Position numbers and translations under genes: made by a program
Shown here: one piece after another, positions 47,124-55,689 of the stretch
Layout of the letters: each line of letters starts with the position of its first letter
How positions within the stretch are numbered: position 1 is the stretch's first letter
The notes under the pieces: generated by a model
The model's database searches: none
The model's input: the letters and a program-made list of their open reading frames with translations, nothing else
What the model was told of the DNA's origin: nothing
Origin: Shewanella violacea DSS12
Lineage (GTDB): Bacteria > Pseudomonadota > Gammaproteobacteria > Enterobacterales > Shewanellaceae
DNA length: 64,000 bases
Assembly: GCF_000091325.1 (NCBI RefSeq)
Contig: NC_014012.1
Coordinates: 2,958,824 to 3,022,823, forward strand
Direction of reading: 5' to 3'

Positions 47124-49955
47124 TCAAAATTTGAGGCTTGTTTTCCCCTTGAGGCCATCGTTGTCTTTAACCACTAACTTCACTTTACTAGCACGACTGG
47201 CAAACTTGATAGCCAATGGACCCGATGCACGACTACCATCGTTAAACTTCCACGTATGTTTAGTGATATAGCCATCTTCATCGAAGCTCATAGACACAAA
47301 TAGGTCGATAAACCAGAGGTCAATATGCTGTATCACAGCAACAGGCTTAACCTTGTCAGCCTGGGTATTTATGGTGACGGTTTGCGAGACGTTATGGGTT
47401 AAGCCATCATTATCGGTAACGGTTAATGTCACTCGGTAATCGCCATCTTGTGCATATTCATGGCTGACCCTAGCAGACTCAGCGACAGCGCCGTCACCTA
47501 ACTCCCATGAGTAACTCACAATCTCACCATCTTCATCTGTGGAATTATCATTTAACGTCACCACTGCACCATCAATAGACACGGTAAAACTGGCAACCGG
47601 CGCAATATTATTTGCACCAAGTAACACAGAGATAATCACAGGGTCGTGATCCGATGAGCGATATGCATCGGCGTTGTACAAGTCAATAAGCTGGGCGTCT
47701 GACTTAAACTCTTGGTTATAATCGAGCAATCTTGGCTCATCGGTATTAATATGCCACTCGGTCACATCGATGATTTTATCCAACAGGCTAACATTAGCTA
47801 GGGCATGATCCAGCTGACCCGACTCTCCCGAATAGACATAAGAGTATGCATTGTCTTTATCGAGATGGTCGAACAACTCGGTAAACCCTGCATTTTTAAG
47901 TGCCGTTAATGGATTTTCCTGCCCATAGGCATTGAGATCCCCCATCACTAACACATCGGCCTCACCGTACTCTGCTTCTAACCACAAACCTACCGCCTCG
48001 GCGGCGCGAGTGCGGGTCAAGTTACAGTTACCTTGGCCATCATTCATATCGGGATCGCCTAAGCTGTCACAATCACTGCCCTTAGATTTAAAATGATTAA
48101 CCGCAACCACAATGACCTCATCACTGTCTAAGTGTCTAAAGCCTTGAGTCAGCATGGGACGATTCTTACCGTCGTTAAACAGTGGGTTATTATTTGCATC
48201 CAATGGTGAGTTGGCGCTTGAAAGCACCTTAGCCACGCCATCCAGGCTCACCTTGTCTAAGCGATAGATCATGCCAACAGTGATAGCATCAGTCCCTATG
48301 CCAGCGGCTGTTGCTGCGCTGACATAAGCGTAGCGTGTCTCACCTATTGCCAGGTTAAGGCCAGAAACCAGATCGGCTATAGCTGACTCACTGCCAAAGC
48401 CATCATTTTCTATCTCCATCAAGCCCAATACATCGGCATTAATGGCAACCATAGCAGCAATTATCTTGTCTCTTTGACGGGTAAACTCAGCAGCTGTGTC
48501 CGCGCCACGTGGCGTCGGAAAACCAGCTCCCGCGCCATCACCATTGAAATAGTTAAGCACATTGAAGCTAGCTAGGGTGAAGTTACCGCCTGCGGCGAGC
48601 ATTGGCGCCGAAGTTCTGGCATTCTCGGCGACGAAATTAACCGTATCCATAGGCATCAAGCGATACTTGCCAAACCCGTAGTGCATTACTGCATCGAGTC
48701 CTGTGATGGTGTCACCGACACGCACAGTATTTGATGCACTTAGTCCAGGAGCTGGATAACGCACAGGATCTGGATTTTGCGATGTCAGTCCATCGTCTAA
48801 CACTATGGCATCTTTGGCATTCGCAGCAGTTACCGCCAGTGCCTCGCTGCCAGGGGCGGCAACTTGAGTTCCTATGTAATGACGTTGGCTGCCTAACAGT
48901 AACTCACCATAACGGCCTAAGTTATAGACTTCGTTCACTGTTAAGTTATGGCTGAAACTGACGCGCATCCCTTCGAACGCTTCGAGATCACTGGTTTCAT
49001 CCATAGGCAAGGTCACTATAGCGGCTGTTGGCATAGCCTGAGCCGAATCACAGAGTATATGAGCAGCCACATCGGTCAGCTCAGTCAAGCCATTATATTC
49101 TTTTACCTTAGCCTGAATACGAATACGGTCACCGGCAAGATACCCGGTCGCGCTGCCCGTATAGACAAACACACCTTCAGAGGTCAAGGGATCGCCGTCT
49201 ACTTCATTGTCGGCCATCTGCACAAACAAGCCCTTAAGACCCGCTTCTTGATTACTGGTGACTATGGCTTCGACTTCGACAAGCTGACCATTGAGTGGAC
49301 TGGTATCGGTCAAACCTTGAATGGTATGGATAGCCGTAGAGAGGTCATGACACACAAGTGTCACAGGTTCTGTTGGATCTGTTGGATCTGTTGGATCAGC
49401 ATTAAACTGTCCAAGATCTGAAAAATCATCCTTGGCAAAACCCTGCCAGGTATCTAAGCTCACCTCATCGTCAATAACGCTATCGCCCATAAGCTGAGCC
49501 GGATCCCGGCGAAGCGTGTTGTCCTGAGTCGACAAATCACCGCTGCCCCACTGACTACCCGGATCTACACCAACCTGACCTAGGCTATCGACCACAACAC
49601 CGGATTTTCTGAGAACGATAGCATCATCGCCGTTAAAAAAACTCGAGTTACTCACTTGATTAGCCAGCGCCAAGATTTCGGTATTGGCATCATTATCGGC
49701 TAGAACATAAGTCTGCCCCCCAGCCAAAGTTCCTGTCAGAGCTATAGTCGAACCCACATCAGTTCTGCCGTTAAAATAGTATTCGACTTGGTATTGGCTG
49801 AGATCGATATCAATATTGGTAGGATTGTAGAACTCGATGGCCTTATTGCTACTACTGCCTTCGACATATTCAGAAATGATCAGATGATCGCCTGCCTGAG
49901 CGAACGTGGCAACACCACCTATCGCCAAGGCAAGCAAACTTACTTTGGTAAACAT
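47124..49955 (-). CDS. exeM: ExeM/NucH-type extracellular endonuclease with LTD and PKD domains
   Basis: 943 residues, signal peptide ending QAGD (about residue 22). Residues about 22-130 form a lamin-tail domain (LIISEYVEGSSSNKAIEFYN); a DPTDPTDPTEP linker follows; then an OB-like region; then the nuclease of the endonuclease/exonuclease/phosphatase fold (LASFNVLNYFNG, GLMEIENDG, VNHFKSKGSDCD, VMGDLNAYGQ, SSDHDPVI). One clear PKD domain (about 800-875) and a second, shorter PKD-like segment close the protein. Shewanella ExeM degrades extracellular DNA. No GlyGly-CTERM tail is visible here. ATG follows AAGGGG. Confidence 0.92.
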   Translation of the reverse strand: MFTKVSLLALAIGGVATFAQAGDHLIISEYVEGSSSNKAIEFYNPTNIDIDLSQYQVEYYFNGRTDVGSTIALTGTLAGGQTYVLADNDANTEILALANQVSNSSFFNGDDAIVLRKSGVVVDSLGQVGVDPGSQWGSGDLSTQDNTLRRDPAQLMGDSVIDDEVSLDTWQGFAKDDFSDLGQFNADPTDPTDPTEPVTLVCHDLSTAIHTIQGLTDTSPLNGQLVEVEAIVTSNQEAGLKGLFVQMADNEVDGDPLTSEGVFVYTGSATGYLAGDRIRIQAKVKEYNGLTELTDVAAHILCDSAQAMPTAAIVTLPMDETSDLEAFEGMRVSFSHNLTVNEVYNLGRYGELLLGSQRHYIGTQVAAPGSEALAVTAANAKDAIVLDDGLTSQNPDPVRYPAPGLSASNTVRVGDTITGLDAVMHYGFGKYRLMPMDTVNFVAENARTSAPMLAAGGNFTLASFNVLNYFNGDGAGAGFPTPRGADTAAEFTRQRDKIIAAMVAINADVLGLMEIENDGFGSESAIADLVSGLNLAIGETRYAYVSAATAAGIGTDAITVGMIYRLDKVSLDGVAKVLSSANSPLDANNNPLFNDGKNRPMLTQGFRHLDSDEVIVVAVNHFKSKGSDCDSLGDPDMNDGQGNCNLTRTRAAEAVGLWLEAEYGEADVLVMGDLNAYGQENPLTALKNAGFTELFDHLDKDNAYSYVYSGESGQLDHALANVSLLDKIIDVTEWHINTDEPRLLDYNQEFKSDAQLIDLYNADAYRSSDHDPVIISVLLGANNIAPVASFTVSIDGAVVTLNDNSTDEDGEIVSYSWELGDGAVAESARVSHEYAQDGDYRVTLTVTDNDGLTHNVSQTVTINTQADKVKPVAVIQHIDLWFIDLFVSMSFDEDGYITKHTWKFNDGSRASGPLAIKFASRASKVKLVVKDNDGLKGKTSLKF
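49369..49398. repeat. 9-bp repeat coding the nuclease linker
   Basis: TGTTGGATC is repeated three times and encodes the (Asp-Pro-Thr)n linker between the LTD and OB-like regions. Confidence 0.8.
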
Positions 49956-50336
49956 ATTAACCCCTTAATATTATCCATTTAACCCAGTTTTAATTAGAGC
50001 ATTTGACTATTTCGTTCAAATTACTCAAGTTTTCATCCTAAAAAACTAGTGGATACTATAAAGGAGTTTTATTTCCAAAAGGTTGCGCTTAAGTTGCAAT
50101 AGTTGGAATAGTTGAAATAGTTCGATTTTGTATCATTTAATAAGCTAAGAAGTGTTTAACTATCTTTACAGTGATAGATCAACACTATAGTCATTATGGG
50201 CTATCAGTCTTAACGCTTATTTGTCAGAACAGCATATTTTATTGCCATAACTCCTCATCAGATGATCAAAGCAACAAATATTTATATCCTATGGCCAACT
50301 CACCCGTGCGCTAGATCAGCTTATACAAAATCAGCG
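49956..50336. other. Divergent intergenic region between exeM and dcu
   Basis: Includes a degenerate 9-bp repeat (TTGCAATAG, TTGGAATAG, TTGAAATAG) at about 50094-50120. No gene seen. Confidence 0.35.
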
Positions 50337-50352
50337 CGTGAGCTCCATCACA
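50337..50352 (+). promoter_or_regulatory. Possible CRP site upstream of dcu
   Basis: CGTGA, six bases, TCACA: one mismatch from TGTGA-N6-TCACA, 130 bases before the likely start. CRP is the main anaerobic regulator known in Shewanella oneidensis, which would suit a C4-dicarboxylate carrier. A single match is weak evidence. Confidence 0.35.
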
Positions 50353-50481
50353 CCTTAAAAAAATAGTGATTTTCTCCCATAAACTTAAGGTTTAACAGGA
50401 GTAAAATCTAATTTGTTTCACTTGTCTAACATCTCTTCGACAAACGGCTTTTCGCTAATTGGCTTCAAATTAAGGTTACTT

Positions 50482-51783
50482 ATGATCGCTATAGAATTTT
50501 TTGTTGTGCTTGCTTTTATCTATCTTGGCGCACGAATAGGTGGGATAGGAATAGGACTGGCCGGCGGCGCTGGCGTCTTAGTACTGACCCTGTTTATGGG
50601 GGTCGATACCGGACATATTCCCGTTGATGTTATCTTGATCATCATGTCAGTAATCACGGCGATTGCAGCAATGCAGGTGGCTGGAGGTCTTGATTGGTTG
50701 GTGGATTTATCCGAACGTTTCCTGCGAAAAAACCCCAAACGCATCACCTTCTACGCCCCCATAGTCACGTATTTCATGACCTTGCTTGCAGGCACTGGAC
50801 ATACCGCATTCTCAACACTGCCAGTCATAGCTGAAGTTGCCAAAGAGCAAGGCATACGCCCTTCCCGCCCTTTGAGTATCTCTGTCATTGCCTCACAAAT
50901 TGCCATCACAGCATCACCTATCTCTGCGGCTGTGGTGTTCTTCTCCGGGCTATTGGAGCCCTTAGGTGTGGGTTATTTAACCTTACTAGCCATCTGTATT
51001 CCGACCACATTTACTGCCTGCATGGTAGGTGCATTCGTCGCGAATTTCTTAGGTTGTGAGCTCAAGGATGACAAAATCTATCAGGAGAGACTGGCAAAGG
51101 GCTTGGTAAAACTTAAGGGACACACCCAAAGAGAGATACTGCCTACCGCCAAGTTAGCCACCGGGATATTCGTAACAGCCATTGTTTGTGTGATTATTTA
51201 TGCCACACTGATTTCCGATGCAGTCAATATCATAGAAAACCCAACACTGGGCCGCAACGATGCCATCATGGTATTTATGCTAACAGCTGCCACAGCTATT
51301 GTGACTTTCACAAAAATAGATGCATCAGAAATAGCCAATGCAGCCACTTTCAAGTCAGGCATGAGCGCCTGTATTTGTGTGCTAGGTGTTGCTTGGCTGG
51401 GTGATACATTTGTCTCCGGCCATATCGACGAGATCAAAGCCTTCTCATCAGACATACTCCATCAATATCCCTGGATGTTGGCAGTCACCTTATTCTTCGC
51501 CTCCATGCTGCTCTACTCACAAGGTGCTACCACTACCGCATTAATGCCAGCCGCTCTGGCCATTGGCGTGGCCCCCATTACCGCCATCGCATCATTTTCA
51601 GCGGTTAGTGCCCTGTTCGTGCTACCAACATACCCCACTCTGCTTGCCGCGGTGGAGATGGATGATACCGGCTCAACACGTATCGGTAATCTAGTGTTTA
51701 ACCATCCTTTCTTTATTCCAGGCTTAGTGACAGTCATAACCTCTGTATCCTTAGGCTTCTTGATCGGCGGGCTCGTATTATAA
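50482..51783 (+). CDS. Anaerobic C4-dicarboxylate transporter, DcuA/DcuB family
   Basis: 433 residues from the ATG at 50482, which matches the family start (MIAIEFFVVLAFIYLGARIGGI) and length; TAAGG lies upstream. A longer frame begins with TTG at 50413. About ten to twelve membrane helices. Dcu signatures are present: LLAGTGHTAFSTLPVIAEVAKEQGIRPSRPLS and ASPISAAVVFFSGLL. Exchanges fumarate, aspartate or malate for succinate during anaerobic growth. The last helix (VTVITSVSLGFLIGGLVL) is duplicated four more times directly downstream. Confidence 0.92.
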   Translation: MIAIEFFVVLAFIYLGARIGGIGIGLAGGAGVLVLTLFMGVDTGHIPVDVILIIMSVITAIAAMQVAGGLDWLVDLSERFLRKNPKRITFYAPIVTYFMTLLAGTGHTAFSTLPVIAEVAKEQGIRPSRPLSISVIASQIAITASPISAAVVFFSGLLEPLGVGYLTLLAICIPTTFTACMVGAFVANFLGCELKDDKIYQERLAKGLVKLKGHTQREILPTAKLATGIFVTAIVCVIIYATLISDAVNIIENPTLGRNDAIMVFMLTAATAIVTFTKIDASEIANAATFKSGMSACICVLGVAWLGDTFVSGHIDEIKAFSSDILHQYPWMLAVTLFFASMLLYSQGATTTALMPAALAIGVAPITAIASFSAVSALFVLPTYPTLLAAVEMDDTGSTRIGNLVFNHPFFIPGLVTVITSVSLGFLIGGLVL

Positions 51784-51802
51784 ATCGAGTGTTTGGTGTT
51801 TG

Positions 51803-52204
51803 GTGTTTAACCATGCTTTGTTCTTTATTCCAGGCTTAGTGACAGTCATAACCTCTGTATCCTTGGGCTTCTTGATCGGCGGGCTCGTATTATAAGGTTT
51901 GGTGTTTAACCATGCTTTGTTCTTTATTCCAGGTTTGGTGACAGTCGTAACTTCCGTATCCTTAGGCTTCTTGATCGGCGGGCTCGTATTATAAATCGAG
52001 TGTTTAGTGTTTAACCATGCTTTGTTCTTTATTCCAGGCTTAGTGACAGTCATAACCTCTGTATCCTTGGGCTTCTTGATCGGCGGGCTCGTATTATAAA
52101 TCGAGTGTTTGGTGTTTAACCATGCTTTGTTCTTTATTCCAGGCTTAGTGACAGTCATAACCTCTGTATCCTTAGGCTTCTTGATCGGCGGGCTCGTGCT
52201 GTAA
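51803..52204 (+). repeat. Four tandem copies of the dcu 3' end
   Basis: Copies at 51803-51895, 51902-51994, 52007-52099 and 52112-52204, each about 93 bases, repeat bases 51693-51783 of the gene. Starts are 99 to 105 bases apart (110 from gene to first copy). Each copy is open from GTGTTTAACCAT to its own TAA and encodes nearly the same 30 residues (FIPGLVTVITSVSLGFLIGG). All four share GCTTTGTTC where the gene has CCTTTC. No ribosome sites precede them. Confidence 0.93.
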
Positions 52205-52217
52205 GCAAGACAGGCAT

Positions 52218-52263
52218 CTAACAAGGGGCCATCACTTCATTTGTTGCGGTGAGCCCCTGTTAG
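52218..52263 (+). terminator. Imperfect hairpin after the dcu repeat array
   Basis: CTAACAAGGGGC and GCCCCTGTTAG pair with one bulge around a loop of about 23 bases, directly after the last copy. It was probably the original dcu terminator before the array expanded. Confidence 0.5.
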
Positions 52264-52866
52264 TACTATCTATTTATTCTACTCACCCCATTGATAATGA
52301 AGTGTCTAGCCATCCTGCTAAATTTCAGATTAGTAACCATTAACTAACGACTTAGGTAGCTCAGGGCTTGTTAATAGGTCGAGCCATACTCTGATTCGCT
52401 TTATACCCGAAAATGGATAGCCTTCGAATGAAGGCTAATAACATTTTTACCTTGGTTCATTTTTGTTTTGGTCGTTGCTTTTCGTCATTCCGGCAGATAT
52501 TTTGAGCCGGAATCCAGTGACCTTTGCTGTTGGAATATGTCATTGAAGGTCGCTGCTTCATTGTAACCTACCACCTGCAGCGGGTGCTGTGCATGGATGC
52601 ACTAATGTCGTGAAGGCAGGATGCCTAGGAACGACCTTATGTGCAGATACTTCTGCGAGACGCTGGCACTTGATTTCATAAAGAACACTTCTGACCTCCA
52701 GGGTCTTAAGTGTTCCAGACACTTTTAAGACATTTCCCATATCCTTATGGGTCAGCGGAGGAAATGCCAAATTTTGTATGGAACAAAATTGGCCTTGTGG
52801 GCTCAGCCAAATCTAACAACGTCCATGTTTAACGGCCAGTTCGCATCCAAGCCTCTCGTTCGGAGA
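52264..52866. repeat. Non-coding block with palindromic repeat sequences
   Basis: Holds several hairpins: TAGCCTTC/GAAGGCTA (52418-52437), ATTCCGGC/GCCGGAAT (52487-52513), GTGCATGGATGCAC (52589-52602) and CTTAAGTGT/ACACTTTTAAG (about 52706-52727). The GCCGGAATCCAG word and the following segment look like dispersed repeats common in Shewanella-type genomes, and this DNA replaces the missing 3' half of intI. No protein frame is convincing. Confidence 0.5.
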
Positions 52867-53255
52867 GTATAGGATTTGAATGACGAGTTTAGCTGTGCCG
52901 TGAAGGTGTTCAAGTATAAGACGAACCTCTTTTTTACTAAGCACTGTGGGTAATGTGCGTTGTTTAGTCGCAAGGGTAAATCCCAATTCACCAAGTTCGA
53001 TATGTAAATATTTGTGGTACATAAATACTAAGGCATTTAAGGCCACTTTTTGGGTGTTTACGGCAACATGTCCATGAGTAGTGAGCCAACTGAGAAATAA
53101 TTTAACATCCCCTGAACCAAGCTCTGACGGATGTTTTTTATGATGAAAAGAATGTAACGTTTTATCCAATAAAGATATGATTTCTCAGTCCTGATGCTAT
53201 AGCCACGTAATCGAATGTCTTGTCGAATAGCGTCTAAAAATGGACTCGAGGCCAT
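52867..53255 (-). pseudogene. intI: Integron integrase intI, frameshifted and truncated
   Basis: From the ATG at 53255, with GAGGGAGAAC upstream, the frame reads SPFLDAIRQDIRLRGYSIRT then YLYWIKRYILFI, the N-terminus of IntIA-type integrases. A one-base deletion near 53130 shifts the frame; HHKKHPSELGSGDVKLFLSW to VLSKKEVRLILEHLHGTAKL continues in the next frame. Homology stops after LVIQILY, where GSGLR with the first catalytic Arg should follow. All catalytic residues (R, H, R, Y) are lost, so no active integrase is made. Oriented away from the cassettes, as usual. Confidence 0.88.
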
Positions 53256-53275
53256 AATGTTCTCCCTCAAGGGTT

Positions 53276-53295
53276 AACTGTGTTTATATACAGTA
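53276..53295 (-). promoter_or_regulatory. LexA-like box upstream of intI
   Basis: AACTGTGTTTATATACAGTA contains CTGT-N8-ACAG and matches TACTGTATATATATACAGTA closely. It lies about 20 bases before the intI start. SOS control of integron integrases through such a box is established in Vibrio and class 1 integrons. Confidence 0.7.
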
Positions 53296-53489
53296 TTATT
53301 GATAATCATCAAAGATCAAGTCAAACAAGCTTGTAGATATGCACGCTTTGCTATTGTTAAAAAAATATAAAGCATGTAACTTCAATGGGATAAAGTATTC
53401 ACTTACTTATTTTGCAGGAGATACGAGGCAAGTAAAATGTGCATTCTCGTTTTTGCAGAAGGTGTTTTCGGGTTAATGGCTAAAAGCCA

Positions 53490-53570
53490 TTAATAATTAG
53501 ATGATTAGCGGTGCGCGTGTTCACTGGTCCAACCGGGTAAACGCGCAAGGCGTGTATACAAATGTTAGAG
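53490..53570 (+). other. Candidate attI site
   Basis: The stretch between the intI promoter and the first cassette ends with the core GTTAGAG at 53564-53570, the expected recombination point (G^TTRRRY-like) at the first cassette. The left limit is not defined. Confidence 0.5.
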
Positions 53571-53579
53571 AGCACATCG

Positions 53580-54179
53580 ATGATTGAGCAAGCATTCCAA
53601 GTATTCGGTAAAAATTCTTTTCAGAATGCTATTTTTTATAGTAACCAGCAATGCTTGAGGTTTGAACTTTCAGAAGGGAGTGAGGAAGCGTCTTACGTTA
53701 AGATGTTTACATCTGCACTTAATAAATCAACTCAAATTATTGATACAATATTTGAGAAGTCAGAAAAAATATCTATTTGTTTTGCTTTTCCGGGTGATTC
53801 GTACCTATCTAATTTTAGTGTTTTCAAAGAACTTAAAGAATTACAAATTGATATACCGAAGAATAATTTCAAACTGAGAGAGTGGGTTGAAGATGATGAA
53901 TGGAATAGAAATTATTTATTCTTCAATATCAACAAGTCTGAACTTCATAAAATTATTTTTGGCAAGCTCGGTACCGAGCTAGGAATCAAACCGTCATTTT
54001 GGTTTGATTTATATATTTACGATATCAATTTAGGAGTGCTTGTTCACCCATATGATGATCGCGGGATGGATGTAGTTGGAACCAATAAGTTCATGATTAA
54101 AAGGCTATATAAACAATATCATAGCTCTTTACTAGATTATGATGTAAACGTAATGAGAGAGTGGTTTGGTGCTCTCTAA
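53580..54179 (+). CDS. Cassette 1: DUF3885-like protein
   Basis: 199 residues from ATG at 53580; an ATG at 53562 overlaps the attI core and is less likely. Soluble, aromatic-rich. The C-terminal VHPYDDRGMDVVGTNKFMIKRLYKQYHSSLLDYD matches the DUF3885 pattern, seen in stand-alone bacterial proteins of unknown role. Clearly more AT-rich than the flanking chromosome. The stop codon TAA lies in the left core box of its attC. Confidence 0.82.
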   Translation: MIEQAFQVFGKNSFQNAIFYSNQQCLRFELSEGSEEASYVKMFTSALNKSTQIIDTIFEKSEKISICFAFPGDSYLSNFSVFKELKELQIDIPKNNFKLREWVEDDEWNRNYLFFNINKSELHKIIFGKLGTELGIKPSFWFDLYIYDINLGVLVHPYDDRGMDVVGTNKFMIKRLYKQYHSSLLDYDVNVMREWFGAL

Positions 54180-54271
54180 CAAGCTAATAAATAAGGACAA
54201 AAAACAATTTGCTGTTTTCGTCCCTCAACATTTTAGCAAACAGATTTTTGCCCATTATTAGGGCGTTATGA
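54174..54271 (+). other. attC site 1
   Basis: From CTCTAAC to the core GTTATGA (54265). TAATAAATAAGGACAAAAA and TTTTTGCCCATTATTA are complementary arms around a central stem (TTTGCTG / TAGCAAA), the folded form expected of an attC of about 98 bases. Confidence 0.85.
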
Positions 54272-54289
54272 AGCAAAGGAATCGCATTA

Positions 54290-54694
54290 ATGATCAAGTC
54301 TGTCGGAGATACGCAAATACAAGAAAAGCACTTAGCCTCATGTCATTGTGGTTCAGTTAAATTAGAGTTATCGCTTCCAAATGGTATAGAGAAACCTAGA
54401 CGTTGTGACTGTTCTATTTGCAGACGTAAAGGTGCAATAGTAGCTTCTGTCGCTTTGGATGGTATTCGTATTATTGAAGGAGCTGAGATCTTAAAACTCT
54501 ATCAATTTAACACTAATACAGCGAAGCATTACTTCTGTTCTAATTGTGGCATTTACACTCATCACCAACGACGTTCTAGCCCTAATGAATATGGCTTTAA
54601 TATCGGTTGTCTTGAGGGAGTTAATCCTTTTGAGCTTGGGGATGTAGTTACCAATGATGGGGTAAACCACCCAGCCGATAGGTCTGCTTCATAA
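54290..54694 (+). CDS. Cassette 2: GFA-family zinc protein
   Basis: 134 residues. SCHCGSVKLE, CDCSICRRKG and YFCSNCGIYTHHQRRSSPNE are the zinc sites and signature of the GFA family. Distinct in sequence from the chromosomal GFA protein at 27.1 kb. ATG is 19 bases past the attC core, with no strong Shine-Dalgarno. The stop overlaps the next attC. Confidence 0.88.
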   Translation: MIKSVGDTQIQEKHLASCHCGSVKLELSLPNGIEKPRRCDCSICRRKGAIVASVALDGIRIIEGAEILKLYQFNTNTAKHYFCSNCGIYTHHQRRSSPNEYGFNIGCLEGVNPFELGDVVTNDGVNHPADRSAS

Positions 54695-54788
54695 CAAGGC
54701 ATTTAAACGGAACAAAAACAGTGGGTTACGTTTCGCTTCGCTACACATTTTAACCCACTATTTTTGTCCGCTTAATGCGGCGTTATAA
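54689..54788 (+). other. attC site 2
   Basis: TCATAAC (left) to GTTATAA (54782-54788), 100 bases. ACAAAAACAGTGGGTTA and TAACCCACTATTTTTGT form long complementary arms around a GTTTCGCTTCGCTACACA loop. Confidence 0.88.
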
Positions 54789-54817
54789 CTCTCTCGAATG
54801 TTAAGGTATCTATATCT

Positions 54818-55138
54818 ATGAAGTATCAGTATGTAAAAGGTCGCATTGATGACGCAATAGATGAATTGTGTGTTGGTGCGGGTGATGCAAGAAAGCGATT
54901 GCTTAGCGTAAATGACGTCACATCAAGTTTGTTGGATATTCACTTTCCTGATGAGTTACTTGCAGATTGGCATTCGATTAAAAAGCGTATGACTAAAAGT
55001 GGCCCTAGAACAAATTTTGAAGGGACAATGGTAGAAGGCGCTGTTGCTCATACAATGACTAAAATTCAAAATCGAACTGCAAGTAAAATTGCGGAAGATA
55101 TTCTAAAAATTCATAAAAAATTACAGTCGGAGTACTGA
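54818..55138 (+). CDS. Cassette 3: hypothetical protein
   Basis: 106 residues, alpha-helical and basic at the C-terminus, no signal or membrane segment. GAGDARKRLLSVNDVTSSLLDIHFPDELLADWHSIKKRM suggests a small helical bundle. Family not recognised. Its stop lies just before the next attC, confirming that it is a cassette gene. Confidence 0.72.
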   Translation: MKYQYVKGRIDDAIDELCVGAGDARKRLLSVNDVTSSLLDIHFPDELLADWHSIKKRMTKSGPRTNFEGTMVEGAVAHTMTKIQNRTASKIAEDILKIHKKLQSEY

Positions 55139-55139
55139 G

Positions 55140-55254
55140 TTATAACAAGTTTGTCAACGAGGACAAATTTTAGCTACGCATTTTGTGTTGCCGCTGCGCG
55201 TCAGTATCACACAAACTGCTTCACAAAAATTAGCCTGTTACAAAGGCGTTAGGC
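55140..55254 (+). other. attC site 3
   Basis: TTATAAC to GTTAGGC (55248-55254), 115 bases. GGACAAATTTTAGC/TTAGCCTG and the AAATTTT / AAAAATT arms are complementary; a GTGTTGCCGCTGCGCGTC central loop is characteristic of Shewanella/Vibrio-type sites. Confidence 0.82.
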
Positions 55255-55264
55255 ATTTCTGGAG

Positions 55265-55639
55265 TTGGTCATTAAATTTTTAGTTCAGGCGATCCAAAAT
55301 CAAAGAAACCTCCAACCTAAATATTACAAGATTACATCTTATGTTGGCGCAATTGGTTGTGCTATTGGACTGGCTTTCTTTTCGTGGCAATTTGAAAATT
55401 TGTTCGCTGTACTTAACTTGGATACTAATGTTCCACTCCGTCAAATGACTTCAGGTGTTGTATTTACTGGCTTAGTCGTAATGATCGTAAGTTTCGCTTT
55501 TGCTATCTATTTTGGCGCGGTATTAGTTGCATCAATATTTTCATTTGTTGCGGTGCTTTCAGGTTGGTTTAATGTAAAGCAGGCATTTGATTATGTATTT
55601 CTGTTTAAATACCCAGAGTCGTGGTATAAAAATGCCTAA
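55265..55639 (+). CDS. Cassette 4: small membrane protein
   Basis: About 124 residues with three hydrophobic helices (SYVGAIGCAIGLAFFSW, MTSGVVFTGLVVMIVSFAFAIYFG and VLVASIFSFVAVLSGWF). The only canonical start is TTG at 55265 immediately after GGAG; an ATT at 55271 would be better spaced. No family recognised. The TAA stop is part of the left attC box GCCTAAC. Confidence 0.68.
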   Translation: MVIKFLVQAIQNQRNLQPKYYKITSYVGAIGCAIGLAFFSWQFENLFAVLNLDTNVPLRQMTSGVVFTGLVVMIVSFAFAIYFGAVLVASIFSFVAVLSGWFNVKQAFDYVFLFKYPESWYKNA

Positions 55640-55689
55640 CGTATAAGGATAGGCCGCGCGCAGCCGCGTCCTTATCCCAAGTGTTGAAC
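55634..55689 (+). other. attC site 4 (short type)
   Basis: GCCTAAC (RYYYAAC) to GTTGAAC (GTTRRRY), 56 bases. ATAAGGATAGGCCGCG and CGCGTCCTTAT pair around GCGCAGC. Nearly identical to site 6 at 58333. Confidence 0.75.

Noticed and set aside
51693..52204. Possible CRISPR array
   Set aside because: The repeat unit is a coding segment of about 93 bases with nearly no spacer and no cas genes nearby.
51778..52224. A 148-residue minus-strand frame made of repeated KKPKDTEV-type units
   Set aside because: It is the antisense shadow of the dcu 3'-end tandem copies; there is no ribosome site, and the plus-strand sense explains the pattern.
52558..52770. 70-residue minus-strand frame near the island edge
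   Set aside because: It covers palindromic, probably dispersed non-coding repeat DNA and has no protein-like features.
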